DNA from: an uncultured Eubacteriales bacterium
Lineage (GTDB): Bacteria; Bacillota; Clostridia; Monoglobales; Monoglobaceae
NCBI GenBank assembly: GCA_905201285.1
Contig: CAJKNM010000034.1
Coordinates: forward strand, 1-15,123
Reading direction: 5' to 3'
DNA: 15,123 bases
This document shows positions 1-8,249 of the stretch, piece by piece. Below the pieces are notes generated by a model that was given only the letters and a program-made list of their open reading frames with translations, ran no database searches and was not told the origin of the DNA. Position numbers and translations under genes: made by a program. Position 1 is the first letter of the stretch. Every line of letters begins with the position of its first letter.

Positions 1-147
1 TTCATTCTTACCCTTGACTAATCACAGACGAGCATTTACAAGCTTTCAGGCGAAAGTCTGCGATATTCTGTAAAATTGTTATGCCATTCTTTCATTTTTA
101 CTTTACACTACCTAATATCTTTTACGTGCAAAAGCTTAATTATAAAT

Positions 148-174
148 CAAGGAATAGACAATGTCTATTCCTTG
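148..174 (-). terminator. Hairpin terminator after the permease genes
   Basis: A perfect 13-bp inverted repeat (CAAGGAATAGACA and its complement around a single central base) lies 7 bp after the stop codon of the last permease. In RNA the innermost pairs would open to form the loop. On the minus strand it is followed by ATTTATAATT, which is U-rich but not a clean U-run. Position and stem length fit a rho-independent terminator of the transporter operon, with an imperfect tail. The plus-strand side has no T-run, so a bidirectional role is less likely. Confidence 0.65.
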
Positions 175-181
175 ACAACTC

Positions 182-1066
182 TTAACCTTTAACCGAACCG
201 ACAGTCATACCCTGTATAAAATACTTCTGGAAGAATGGGTATGCCACAAGCATAGGCGCAACGGCAACCATACAAAGAGCCATACGCGCACCCTCTGTCG
301 GAAGATTTTCCATCTGGCTTGCAACTCCGCTCTCTGCCGCATTGTTCATCATCTCTTGAATATTATTCATCATATTCTGAAGCAAAAACGAGAGTGTGTA
401 CAGCTTGTTATTGGTTATAAAAAGCATAGGCGTCAGCCAGTCGTTCCACTTTGCTATCATAATAAACAGCGCAATCGTTGCAATACCCGGAAGAGATATA
501 GGCATAACAAGCTTAAAGAATATTTTAAACTCATTTGCACCGTCAAGCTTGCCCGACTCTATTATCTCATACGGAACGCTTCCCTGGAAAAATGACTTTA
601 AAACGATAACGTTCCACGCACCCATTGTTCCCGGAAGGATAAGCGCCCAAATTGTATTTGAGAGATTAAGCACTTTTGTGTTTATAAGATAGCTTGCAAC
701 CAAACCGCCGCTGAAAAGCATTGTAAAGAATGATATAAAAGAGAATATCGTCCTGTACTCAAAGTCCTTTCTGCCTATTACATACGCATACATTGCCGAA
801 ACAAGTACACCCAGCAAAACAGAAGCCGCGGTGACAACTATTGTTATCGCATAAGCACGGAGTATTGCATTTGATGTTCCGAACACGTATTTATAAGAAT
901 CAAGTGAAAACACCTTTGGTATAACCCTGTATCCGTCTTTAATCAGACTTGCCTCTGATGTAAATGATGCCCCCAATGCCATAAGCACAGGATAAATACA
1001 GATAACACACATTATTATGAAAAAGATATTCAGTATAACCGATAGCGGTTTATTTTTGTATCTCAT
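182..1066 (-). CDS. ABC sugar transporter permease, LplC/YtcP type
   Basis: This is an inner-membrane permease of a binding-protein-dependent oligosaccharide importer (CUT1, MalG-like half). The 294 residues carry about six hydrophobic segments, near residues 8-33, 72-97, 108-131, 137-158, 193-206 and 262-279. The cytoplasmic EAA loop that docks the ATPase is visible as E170, G176 and the L-V-M-P ending at P189. The C-terminal ITVG-like sequence MTVGSVKG is typical of the YtcP/LplC subgroup, whose Bacillus members are linked to rhamnogalacturonan-derived sugars; paralogues in Clostridia serve many plant oligosaccharides, so the substrate is not fixed by family. The start ATG has a strong site (GGAGGA) 6 bp upstream. 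It follows the partner permease by 13 bp and is the last gene before the hairpin terminator. Length is normal and no key residue appears missing. Confidence 0.93.
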   Translation of the reverse strand: MRYKNKPLSVILNIFFIIMCVICIYPVLMALGASFTSEASLIKDGYRVIPKVFSLDSYKYVFGTSNAILRAYAITIVVTAASVLLGVLVSAMYAYVIGRKDFEYRTIFSFISFFTMLFSGGLVASYLINTKVLNLSNTIWALILPGTMGAWNVIVLKSFFQGSVPYEIIESGKLDGANEFKIFFKLVMPISLPGIATIALFIMIAKWNDWLTPMLFITNNKLYTLSFLLQNMMNNIQEMMNNAAESGVASQMENLPTEGARMALCMVAVAPMLVAYPFFQKYFIQGMTVGSVKG

Positions 1067-1079
1067 TTCCGTTCCTCCT

Positions 1080-2027
1080 TTATATCGCGCCTTCGCTGTC
1101 TTTGTCTATAACCGTTACAAGCTTATTTGCACCCAGAACCAGGAAGAAGCTTATAATTGACTGAACAAACGAAGCCGCCGAAGCCATTCCCATTGAGCTT
1201 GAACCGCCGTTCATCATAAGATTATATGTATACGTCGACAAAACATCGGTCACACTGTAGAGCTGTGATGTGTTAAGCGGAACCTGATAAAACAAACCCA
1301 TATCCGTTGTCAAAATACTGCCTATTTTTAAAATAAGCATAGTCGTTATCATCGGCTTTATCGCCGGAAGTGTTACATTCATCAGCTTCTGCCAGAGGCT
1401 TGCTCCGTCCATATCGGCCGCCTCATAAAGTTCTACATCAACACCCGACAGAGCCGCGCTGTATATAACAGAGCTATAGCCCCATTCCTTCCAGAAATAC
1501 ACAATTATAATTATTGCGGGCCACGGCGCAGGGTCCTGATACCAGTTTATCGGCTCGATTCCGATAGCCGGAAGAATTGTGTGGTTGAGATATCCGCTCT
1601 CCAGTCCCAAAAATCCAAACACAAGATAGCTGACTATTACCCAAGACAAAAAGTGAGGCATTATCATAACCGTCTGATAAAGCTTTTTTGCCATCTTTCC
1701 CCTGATTAAATCAAGCAGAATCGCAAGCGCGATGGACAGAAACAATCCGGCAAATACAATTGCTATGTTATAAAGCAAAGTGTTTCTGACTGCGTGCCAA
1801 AGCGATGCCGAATTTGTCATAAACTTAAAATTATCAAATCCGTTCCACGGCGAAAGAAATATGTTCTGTCTGAAGTTAATCTTCTTAAACGCCAGCACAA
1901 GTCCCGCCATTGGCAGATAGTTGAACAGAATGTACATTATCAGTCCGGGAAGCAGCATAAGATATAGCTGTCTGTTGTATATTAAGTCTTTAAAAAAGTT
2001 ACGTTTTTTTGCTTTATTCGTTCTCAT
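1080..2027 (-). CDS. ABC sugar transporter permease, LplB/YteP type
   Basis: This is the second membrane subunit of the same CUT1 importer (MalF-like half) and pairs with the downstream permease to form the translocation pore. The 315 residues start with a basic cytoplasmic stretch and a first membrane segment at about 20-38, followed by the family-typical stretch around residues 45-62 (FKKINFR, then SPWNGFDNF). Further membrane segments lie near 82-106, 118-142, 167-190 and 285-305. The EAA loop is textbook: E202-A-A204, G208, then V218-T-L-P221 with exact consensus spacing. It follows the solute-binding protein gene by 25 bp and has a GGGGAG ribosome site. The order binding protein, LplB-type, LplC-type is the usual one for this family. 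No ATP-binding subunit is encoded nearby, so a shared MsmX-like ATPase elsewhere in the genome is expected. Confidence 0.93.
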   Translation of the reverse strand: MRTNKAKKRNFFKDLIYNRQLYLMLLPGLIMYILFNYLPMAGLVLAFKKINFRQNIFLSPWNGFDNFKFMTNSASLWHAVRNTLLYNIAIVFAGLFLSIALAILLDLIRGKMAKKLYQTVMIMPHFLSWVIVSYLVFGFLGLESGYLNHTILPAIGIEPINWYQDPAPWPAIIIIVYFWKEWGYSSVIYSAALSGVDVELYEAADMDGASLWQKLMNVTLPAIKPMITTMLILKIGSILTTDMGLFYQVPLNTSQLYSVTDVLSTYTYNLMMNGGSSSMGMASAASFVQSIISFFLVLGANKLVTVIDKDSEGAI

Positions 2028-2052
2028 TGAACTCTCCCCTGTTTAGATTATT

Positions 2053-3570
2053 TTATTTCTGAGTTTTAAGAAACTCATCATACTGCTTCTGAGCATCTTC
2101 GATAACTTCTTTAACGTTTGCGTTTTCCGCAGCCTGCTTTCTCTTGGCTACTTCCTCATCAAAGTCTACATCCATTGAACCCAAAGCACCAATCTGACCG
2201 AAGCCTTTCATTGCATTTTGAAGTTCTGTAATCGTAAAGTTCACATTCTCCGTGTTATAAACAAATGCGTTTGCTTTTTTTGTAACCGCGGCTTCGTTAA
2301 ACTTCTTAAGCTTTTCCGCCTTGTCGGGAACGTCACCTTTTTTGGTGTAATCAATAAACACGTTTCCTATCATCCACGAATTTGCAGACAAATCATATCC
2401 TGAATTGGGGATAAGTTCAACCTGACCGTCAGCTGTTTTGTTGTAATGCTTACCCTCTATGCCGTACACAACAAGATTCTTAAGATACGGATCGGTATTT
2501 AACAAATTCAAAAATCTTGCACATCTTTCAGGATTTTTTGATGTGTTTGAAATTACTGTCATTGAGCCCTGACCGGGAATTCTGTTTTCATAAACCGGGG
2601 TCGTCTCTGCCTGAGCAATTTCGTAATTCACCTTTGACTGCAGCTCTCCTGCCTTTCCGGGTTTGAGCGGAGTATAATAAGCAAATGTATAGCCGTTATT
2701 AAATCTTGCATTTAAGTCGGTTGCTGTTGCAACATCCTTCTTAACAAGCCCCGATTTATAGTAATCACGTCTTGCCTCAACAGCTTTCTTTGAAGAATCC
2801 TGTGAAAGGTCGTATGCAAATACTACTTTGTTCGGGTCCTGACCCTCTGCATATGAAACTCCTACAAAGCCCAGTGAATTTATAAATGATACATAACTGA
2901 AATCATTATACATCATATCGGTATAATCACAAGTCTGATCCCAATCGATTGGGTACTGAATGCTCGGTTCCTTCTCTTTCAGCATCTCGGCAACAGGTTT
3001 AAAATCATCAAGAGTTTTATATTTTGACATATCAATGCCATACTTATCGGCAATGTCTTTTCTGTAAATCCATCCATACTGCGTTGCGGTTTCTTTATTT
3101 GTGGGGAGGGCATAGAGCTTACCGTCTATCCTTGCCGAATCAATGACGTTTTCGGGTATTTCTTTTGCTATATCTTTAAGGTATGTGTCAAGATAGTCGT
3201 CAAGCTGAACAAATGCGCCAAGACTTGCGTTTACCGCATAATCAAGCGAATAGCTTGCGGCAAAAGCCAAATCAAAATATTCGCCAGCTGCAATCATATT
3301 GCTCATCTTCTGATTATACTGACCCGATTCAAGAATTGTAATCTTTACCGTTGCGTTAATTTTATCTTTTAAATAATCATTAATTGCGTTTTCAACCGAA
3401 GAAATATCCGACTGCGCCGTTCCTCTCATATACCAATTAATTTCGTATGGGTCTGACGGCACCTTGTTCGGGTCTTCGCCTTTAGCGGTCTTTCCGTTTT
3501 GGCACGAACACATCGTAAAGACTGTCATCATTGCAAGAAACAATCCAATAACTTTTTTAAACTTTCTCAT
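2053..3570 (-). CDS. Sugar ABC transporter solute-binding lipoprotein, YtcQ/LplA type
   Basis: This is an extracellular, membrane-tethered receptor that captures oligosaccharides for the two downstream permeases. The N-terminus has a basic stretch, a hydrophobic core and a lipobox-like M-C-S-C. The second cysteine (residue 25 of the longest frame) is the probable lipidation site. After it comes a short polar linker and a family-1-type binding-protein body, with FDLAF near 101-105 and a DGKLYALPTN segment at 151-160 that is typical of this family. The C-terminal helix ending in KQYDEFLKTQK resembles the DUF3502-type tail (inference). The longest frame starts at 3576, but that ATG sits only 1 base after GGAG. 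The ATG at 3570 lies 7 bases after it, so 3570 is preferred; the lipobox is kept either way. The ligand is unknown; xylo-oligosaccharides are plausible from the GH10 neighbour. Confidence 0.9.
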   Translation of the reverse strand: MRKFKKVIGLFLAMMTVFTMCSCQNGKTAKGEDPNKVPSDPYEINWYMRGTAQSDISSVENAINDYLKDKINATVKITILESGQYNQKMSNMIAAGEYFDLAFAASYSLDYAVNASLGAFVQLDDYLDTYLKDIAKEIPENVIDSARIDGKLYALPTNKETATQYGWIYRKDIADKYGIDMSKYKTLDDFKPVAEMLKEKEPSIQYPIDWDQTCDYTDMMYNDFSYVSFINSLGFVGVSYAEGQDPNKVVFAYDLSQDSSKKAVEARRDYYKSGLVKKDVATATDLNARFNNGYTFAYYTPLKPGKAGELQSKVNYEIAQAETTPVYENRIPGQGSMTVISNTSKNPERCARFLNLLNTDPYLKNLVVYGIEGKHYNKTADGQVELIPNSGYDLSANSWMIGNVFIDYTKKGDVPDKAEKLKKFNEAAVTKKANAFVYNTENVNFTITELQNAMKGFGQIGALGSMDVDFDEEVAKRKQAAENANVKEVIEDAQKQYDEFLKTQK

Positions 3571-3621
3571 TTTCATTCTCCTTTTATAATATTTTTCAGA
3601 TACGTAAAGTACCTAATTTAT

Positions 3622-3650
3622 AACATAATGTTTTTCTGCAGATATGCCAA
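3622..3650 (-). promoter_or_regulatory. Possible promoter for the transporter genes
   Basis: In the 91-bp gap between the 941-residue secreted protein and the binding protein, the minus strand reads TTGGCA (3650-3645; 5 of 6 to the -35 consensus), a 17-base spacer, then TATGTT (3627-3622; 4 of 6 to the -10 consensus). A weak 6-bp hairpin (3651-3666, loop of 4) lies just upstream, next to the preceding stop codon, but has no T-run. This may let the transporter be expressed apart from the upstream surface-protein genes. It is a match by eye only. Confidence 0.35.
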
Positions 3651-3667
3651 TCAACAGACTTGTTGAC

Positions 3668-6493
3668 TTATGGTCTGAAGACTATTATCTGATGAATACT
3701 TCCGTACCTTACATTTATAAAAGCAAAATCATCTGCTTCTATTTCACCGACGGTAATGCTGTCATATTTTTCTGTTTCATAGTGATATACCAAAGCATTT
3801 GCCGAAGATTCAATTGTAAACCTTCTGTTCATTGCCGCATTGCTGCATTCGCTTTTTGCATCGGCATTAAATACAAAACCGTTATCGCATTTTTTAACAA
3901 TCTTTCCGAAGGAAGTCAATCCCTTTGAATAGTAGTTCCTGTCGTTAACCGCCTCTACATCTTCATAATTTTCGGTATTGTAAAAATTGTTCGGAAGCAT
4001 CGCATATTCATATGCCTGTCTTTCGGGGGCAAGATCTTTATTATACGCAAATTCTATTGCATAACCCGATAAGTAATTTAAATAATTTGTATTATACTTA
4101 ATTATGCATCCGGGCTTTAAATCGGTAAACGTTTTGTAAGTGGCTTTTATATAATCACTCATCCGTTTATTGCAATATGTTCCGCCCGGACTTCCTGCAA
4201 TGCCGTAATTATAATTAACCGTGCTTGTATCATTCTCATAACCCGGATATACACTTGCGGCAGCATTCCATAAATAATTAACTCTCGGCGAAATAAAACT
4301 GATATTCATTTCGGTCTCTTCTTTTTTCTCATTCCATACTTCCCTGCTGCTTAAAACCAAAAACGAATCTCCCGCTCCGTAGGATGTATTCATAAGCTTA
4401 TCGCGCTTGAATACCGCTGCGCCTATATTATATTCATCATCCACATCATAAAGGTTCACGGCATATCTCCACGTATTGGTAAATCCCGTGCCATATGGTT
4501 CAACCTTATACAGTTCTTCGTTGCCGGCTTCGCTGTCGTCGGGAAGAACAAACACCTTTGTTTTGTCGGGGTCCTCTCTGTACTTTCCTGCGAGAGTGCT
4601 CATACCCGAGTAATAATAAAGCTTATATTGAATACTGTCGGGCCAGGAGCTCTGCGCATATTTATCCATATAGTCTAAATTCATCTGAAAATCAGTGCTT
4701 GTTTTTGCCTTTGTGTTGCCAAACCCGCAATTACCCTCAGAGGCAGTCTGTATCTCTGTTATATTTCCTTTTGAATCTGTTCTGAATTTTATAAGCTGTT
4801 TTTTGCACGAAGCCCTGAGAGAATCATATATCTCGCTCTTAGTCAGCAGCTTGTCGGAATCAATCTTAACATTGTTAAATAAAACCTTATTGCTGAAGCC
4901 ATACTGCTTGATTACACCGTCTTCATTTAAAAGCTTGAAATAGACCGTATCAAATGCTTCGCTGCGGATTCCCATAAGATAGCCGTATCTCATAGAAAGA
5001 GTTGTTGATTCCGAATTTATAACCGTTCCGAGAGAATCGAGATATACTTGAACATGCGCACCGCCGTCATGCGGAAGCTTGCCGTTGCACTCCTTAAGAT
5101 ATACATCACTTATTTTATAAGTTTTATCGCCAATCTTACATTCATTCTTCTTGTCGTTTACAGTGGTGTATATTCCTTCATCAACCGATTCATCACATAT
5201 GATAAGCTCTGTTACAATGTTTGTATCCTTCATAGTTAAAACAGAAATACCATAGGATGATGATATGTTTTTAAACTCTGTTTTTTCTCCCTTGGAATTT
5301 CTTATACCTCTGTATAATGAATCGTCAAGCATCTCTTTCAGGCTGTATATAGTGCCGTTTTTATCGGTAACGGTAGACTTGTTTTCATTCTTTGACTTTA
5401 TAAAAAAGCTGGTATATTCCCTTTTAATGACAACCTCATATACGTTATCGTTATCATTGTCTATCAATACCTCAGTACCGTTGTTAATCGGATAAAAGTC
5501 GACGGCTGAACCGTAATACATTACATTGTTGTACAAAAGATAAGCGTCTTTATCAATAGACAAATTTTTCTTCTTGTCATTCTTGTCATAGTATGTGAAG
5601 GTCTGTTTGCTTTTATTGCTCTCCACTTCCGACCAATTATCAAACTTCATCATCTTGTTGCTTGACTCATCAACAGCAAGCGAAACAATGTCTTTATCAC
5701 GGTTAATATAGGCTATAACGCTAAAGCCGAGATAATCGTCGAAATCCGCTACCTTATCGGCATCATAACACTCTTCATCAATCTTTATCTTTCCTTCGCC
5801 GGCTGAATCCAAAGTATTCAGCGATGTATAAGAATTTGCTTTAACAACGCCGGTAACCTTTTGGTATCCCAAAAGCTCGTTTATAAAATATTTGGACCTA
5901 TCCAAATAGTATGTTTTGCCGCCGTCATTTGTCCTTACAAGCGGAACCTTAAAAAGAACATTGTGGGCAAGATTAAAAAATGTTTTTGCCGTAAGCTTCT
6001 TTTGTGCTTCGGAAACATTTATTCCGTCTAAGAAATTGTTTTTATTGGCAACATTGATATACGTCTCCATTTTGTTGCCATCCATCTCGGCTATACGCGT
6101 AAATCCCGTCATATCCAAAAATGCGTATAACGCTTCGTTAAACGTAAGTGTTTTTTGCTCGTTTGCCCCATCGCCGAAATATTTGTCATATAAAACGTCC
6201 GAACCGTATAAATAATTAATAAGCTTTTTCATAACGGTTCTTTTAAGCGATGCGTCCGGATAATACGAATCTATTATCCCCATATCCATAAACAGCTTTA
6301 CCCTGCTGTTTATATTATTCTCTCCGATTTTATAATAAACTTCGCCCTTATATTCTTCAAAGCCGTGTTCGTATATATTCGCCGCAGTCTCCAACTCGTG
6401 ATCTTGAACGATGGTTTTAGCATAACCGGTAACGTTCAGGGCAGATAATATTAAGATAAAAGACACGGTAAAAGATATGATTTTTTTAAACAT
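3668..6493 (-). CDS. Large secreted protein with degenerate SLH-like N-terminus, function unknown
   Basis: No enzyme signature was recognised in these 941 residues. An N-terminal signal peptide is clear (about 1-25, ending GYAKT). Residues about 62-182 look like three worn SLH repeats: the segment at 66-98 contains MGIIDSYYPD, a degenerate second unit lies around 113-135, and a third lies around 144-182 with FLDGI and LTAK. The ITRAE-type wall-polymer-binding motif is missing throughout. The rest is beta-rich. At least two stretches (about 212-275 and 440-493) share a pattern in which a D-x-x-L/G segment is followed by a V-x-x-YI/YL-D run. A final beta-domain ends in FINVRYGSIHQIIVFRP. Similar long proteins annotated only as SLH-containing occur in fibre-degrading Clostridia (recollection, not searched). 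Its AGGAGG ribosome site begins directly after the TAA of the upstream SLH gene, with an 11-bp gap, which suggests coupled translation. It may be a surface scaffold or glycan-contact protein. Confidence 0.8.
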   Translation of the reverse strand: MFKKIISFTVSFILILSALNVTGYAKTIVQDHELETAANIYEHGFEEYKGEVYYKIGENNINSRVKLFMDMGIIDSYYPDASLKRTVMKKLINYLYGSDVLYDKYFGDGANEQKTLTFNEALYAFLDMTGFTRIAEMDGNKMETYINVANKNNFLDGINVSEAQKKLTAKTFFNLAHNVLFKVPLVRTNDGGKTYYLDRSKYFINELLGYQKVTGVVKANSYTSLNTLDSAGEGKIKIDEECYDADKVADFDDYLGFSVIAYINRDKDIVSLAVDESSNKMMKFDNWSEVESNKSKQTFTYYDKNDKKKNLSIDKDAYLLYNNVMYYGSAVDFYPINNGTEVLIDNDNDNVYEVVIKREYTSFFIKSKNENKSTVTDKNGTIYSLKEMLDDSLYRGIRNSKGEKTEFKNISSSYGISVLTMKDTNIVTELIICDESVDEGIYTTVNDKKNECKIGDKTYKISDVYLKECNGKLPHDGGAHVQVYLDSLGTVINSESTTLSMRYGYLMGIRSEAFDTVYFKLLNEDGVIKQYGFSNKVLFNNVKIDSDKLLTKSEIYDSLRASCKKQLIKFRTDSKGNITEIQTASEGNCGFGNTKAKTSTDFQMNLDYMDKYAQSSWPDSIQYKLYYYSGMSTLAGKYREDPDKTKVFVLPDDSEAGNEELYKVEPYGTGFTNTWRYAVNLYDVDDEYNIGAAVFKRDKLMNTSYGAGDSFLVLSSREVWNEKKEETEMNISFISPRVNYLWNAAASVYPGYENDTSTVNYNYGIAGSPGGTYCNKRMSDYIKATYKTFTDLKPGCIIKYNTNYLNYLSGYAIEFAYNKDLAPERQAYEYAMLPNNFYNTENYEDVEAVNDRNYYSKGLTSFGKIVKKCDNGFVFNADAKSECSNAAMNRRFTIESSANALVYHYETEKYDSITVGEIEADDFAFINVRYGSIHQIIVFRP

Positions 6494-6504
6494 TTTTATC
6501 CTCC

Positions 6505-8232
6505 TTAACCCACTGCATCAAGCAAAGTCATTATCATTTTTGCTGTCTCTGCCCTTGTTATTGTCTGTTCGGGTTTAAAGCTGCCATCTTCATATCCGCC
6601 GATTACCCCCATTGAAATTAAGGCCTTCAATGCATCAGACGCATATTCGGCAACATCATCCTTATCGGTAAATGTAATATCAGCCGTTGTAAATTCATGG
6701 TCGCTTCGGGTCATCTTTGTCAGCCTGTAGATTAGCGTTACCGCATCCTGACGCGTAATTTTCTCTTTCGGGGCAAACAAGTCATCCGAAATTCCGTTGA
6801 CAACCGTCATCTCATACGCCTTTGAAATATACGGATATGACCAGCTGTCGGGTTCCACATCCTTAAATTCCGACACGGCATTATCTGTCTCGATTGAAAA
6901 TGCCGCAAAGAGTGTTTTAACCAGCTCTTCGCGAGAGATATAATCATCAGGTCTGAAATTGCCGTCGCCGTCACCTGTCATAATTTTGTTGTCGTAAACA
7001 AACCTAATATATTCTCTTGCCCAGCTGTCACGTGATACATCATTAAACGGATAATCTCTGTTTAATATATTATCTATTGTCTGAGGGTCATTTGTACCCG
7101 ACGGAACAAATCCGCCTGCACCGCCCGACGAGCTGCCGCCGCTGCCGCTTGAACCTCCCGAGACGCCCGGTGATGGTGATGCCAGATACGCCACTCTGGC
7201 ATTAAATACAGATACTATCTCCTGCTGAGACGAAAAGCTTGTGTCGCCGACAAATGCCATTGCCACGTCTAATTCGGGAACAGAACTGAAAGCGGAATTA
7301 GCGCTGAAGTCCAAATTAAAAATATTATTATACTTCTTTAATTTTTCAATTACTTTGGATACGTCTTCGTTTTTATTTATACACGTAACCGCGCACGCTT
7401 CCTTAAACTTTGTTTGTATATCGGTCAAATTGCCAAGCTTTGAATCGGCTCTGAGAAGAGACAAAAACATTTTTGTTGTCTCTTCGGGATATGCTTTATA
7501 ATCCCCGTTGTCGTCCGCAAGCGTTAACGCGTTTCCACAAGATGAGCCGCGGCTGTTTCGATACGCAATATACGCAGCCAGCAATTCATAATCCAAATCA
7601 GAGCTGTTAAGAAGCTTGCACGAAATTCTAAACGCTTCTTCTACCTGCCTCGCGTCAGCAAATCCGCTGTCTCCCGCCAAACCGTTCATAATAGCGATAA
7701 CCGCACTCTTTTTATTTGCATATGCAGAATTTGTCTTGTCTATATACCAAGGAGCATCATCGGCGCTTAAATCATCTGCCGTAATCGTGCTGATTGGATA
7801 TGTATGACTGTCTCCTTCTTTTATATAGCGGAATATACGCTTTCTGTTTTCGATATCGCCTTTTGTGCTGCTTCCGCCCGCAATTATTATATAGTCGCCG
7901 CTTTCGGCAGAATCAGGCATTATAAACTTATATTCATTGCTTGCAGTATTTTTAGAATTGTCGGATACATATACAGCCTTTGAAATCTCCTCCGGTGATA
8001 TACCGTCTGAAATATCGTTATCGGCACTAAGTACACAAACCGAATTGTAAACGCTGTCTTTCGGCAAACCGTTTATTTTTAAAGAAACGGTTGTACCGTT
8101 TGAATTTTTAACGACAGCGGTGTCAATTACTGCTGCGTATTTTGTGCTATCCTCTGCAAAGGATATGGTAGGGCATACACCGAATATCATCACCACACTC
8201 ACTAAAGATGCAATATGTTTTTTAAGCTTCAC
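6505..8232 (-). CDS. Cell-surface protein with three C-terminal SLH domains
   Basis: This is an exported, wall-anchored protein of 575 residues. A signal peptide (about 1-26, ending SFAED) is followed by an Ig-like beta-domain (about 30-140, with a G-D-Y-I-I-I-A-G-G strand typical of clostridial surface proteins). A mostly helical region follows (about 165-350), then a Gly/Ser-rich flexible linker (about 351-380). Three SLH repeats start near residues 396, 456 and 521. Their wall-binding motifs read ISREE, ITRQD and ITRAE; the third matches the consensus fully. SLH domains bind pyruvylated secondary wall polymers. The start codon is GTG at 8232, chosen because a strong GGAGGAG site lies 5 bases upstream. 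It starts 17 bp after the GH10 gene, so the two are probably cotranscribed. The N-terminal half shows no catalytic motif, and the protein may display or dock something at the surface (inference). Confidence 0.88.
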   Translation of the reverse strand: MKLKKHIASLVSVVMIFGVCPTISFAEDSTKYAAVIDTAVVKNSNGTTVSLKINGLPKDSVYNSVCVLSADNDISDGISPEEISKAVYVSDNSKNTASNEYKFIMPDSAESGDYIIIAGGSSTKGDIENRKRIFRYIKEGDSHTYPISTITADDLSADDAPWYIDKTNSAYANKKSAVIAIMNGLAGDSGFADARQVEEAFRISCKLLNSSDLDYELLAAYIAYRNSRGSSCGNALTLADDNGDYKAYPEETTKMFLSLLRADSKLGNLTDIQTKFKEACAVTCINKNEDVSKVIEKLKKYNNIFNLDFSANSAFSSVPELDVAMAFVGDTSFSSQQEIVSVFNARVAYLASPSPGVSGGSSGSGGSSSGGAGGFVPSGTNDPQTIDNILNRDYPFNDVSRDSWAREYIRFVYDNKIMTGDGDGNFRPDDYISREELVKTLFAAFSIETDNAVSEFKDVEPDSWSYPYISKAYEMTVVNGISDDLFAPKEKITRQDAVTLIYRLTKMTRSDHEFTTADITFTDKDDVAEYASDALKALISMGVIGGYEDGSFKPEQTITRAETAKMIMTLLDAVG

Positions 8233-8249
8233 TTTTTCTCCTCCTTTGA

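Noticed and set aside
1..20. A possible ATG near position 5 on the minus strand preceded by AAGGGT, suggesting the next gene starts at the left edge
   Set aside because: Only five bases of the putative frame are inside the window, too little to support a call.
36..95. A 19-residue minus-strand frame (MKEWHNNFTEYRRLSPESL) after the terminator hairpin
   Set aside because: It has no clear Shine-Dalgarno site and no known similarity; it could be chance or a remnant of a gene start. The first 147 bases otherwise hold nothing I can support.
3651..3666. TCAACA-GACT-TGTTGA hairpin after the 941-residue gene, considered as a terminator
   Set aside because: The stem is only 6 bp and A/T-rich, with no T-run after it on the minus strand, so it is unlikely to stop transcription.
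7090..7180. The Gly/Ser-rich stretch in the SLH gene considered as a DNA tandem repeat
   Set aside because: Its bases are not arranged in regular units; it is best read as a flexible protein linker before the SLH repeats.
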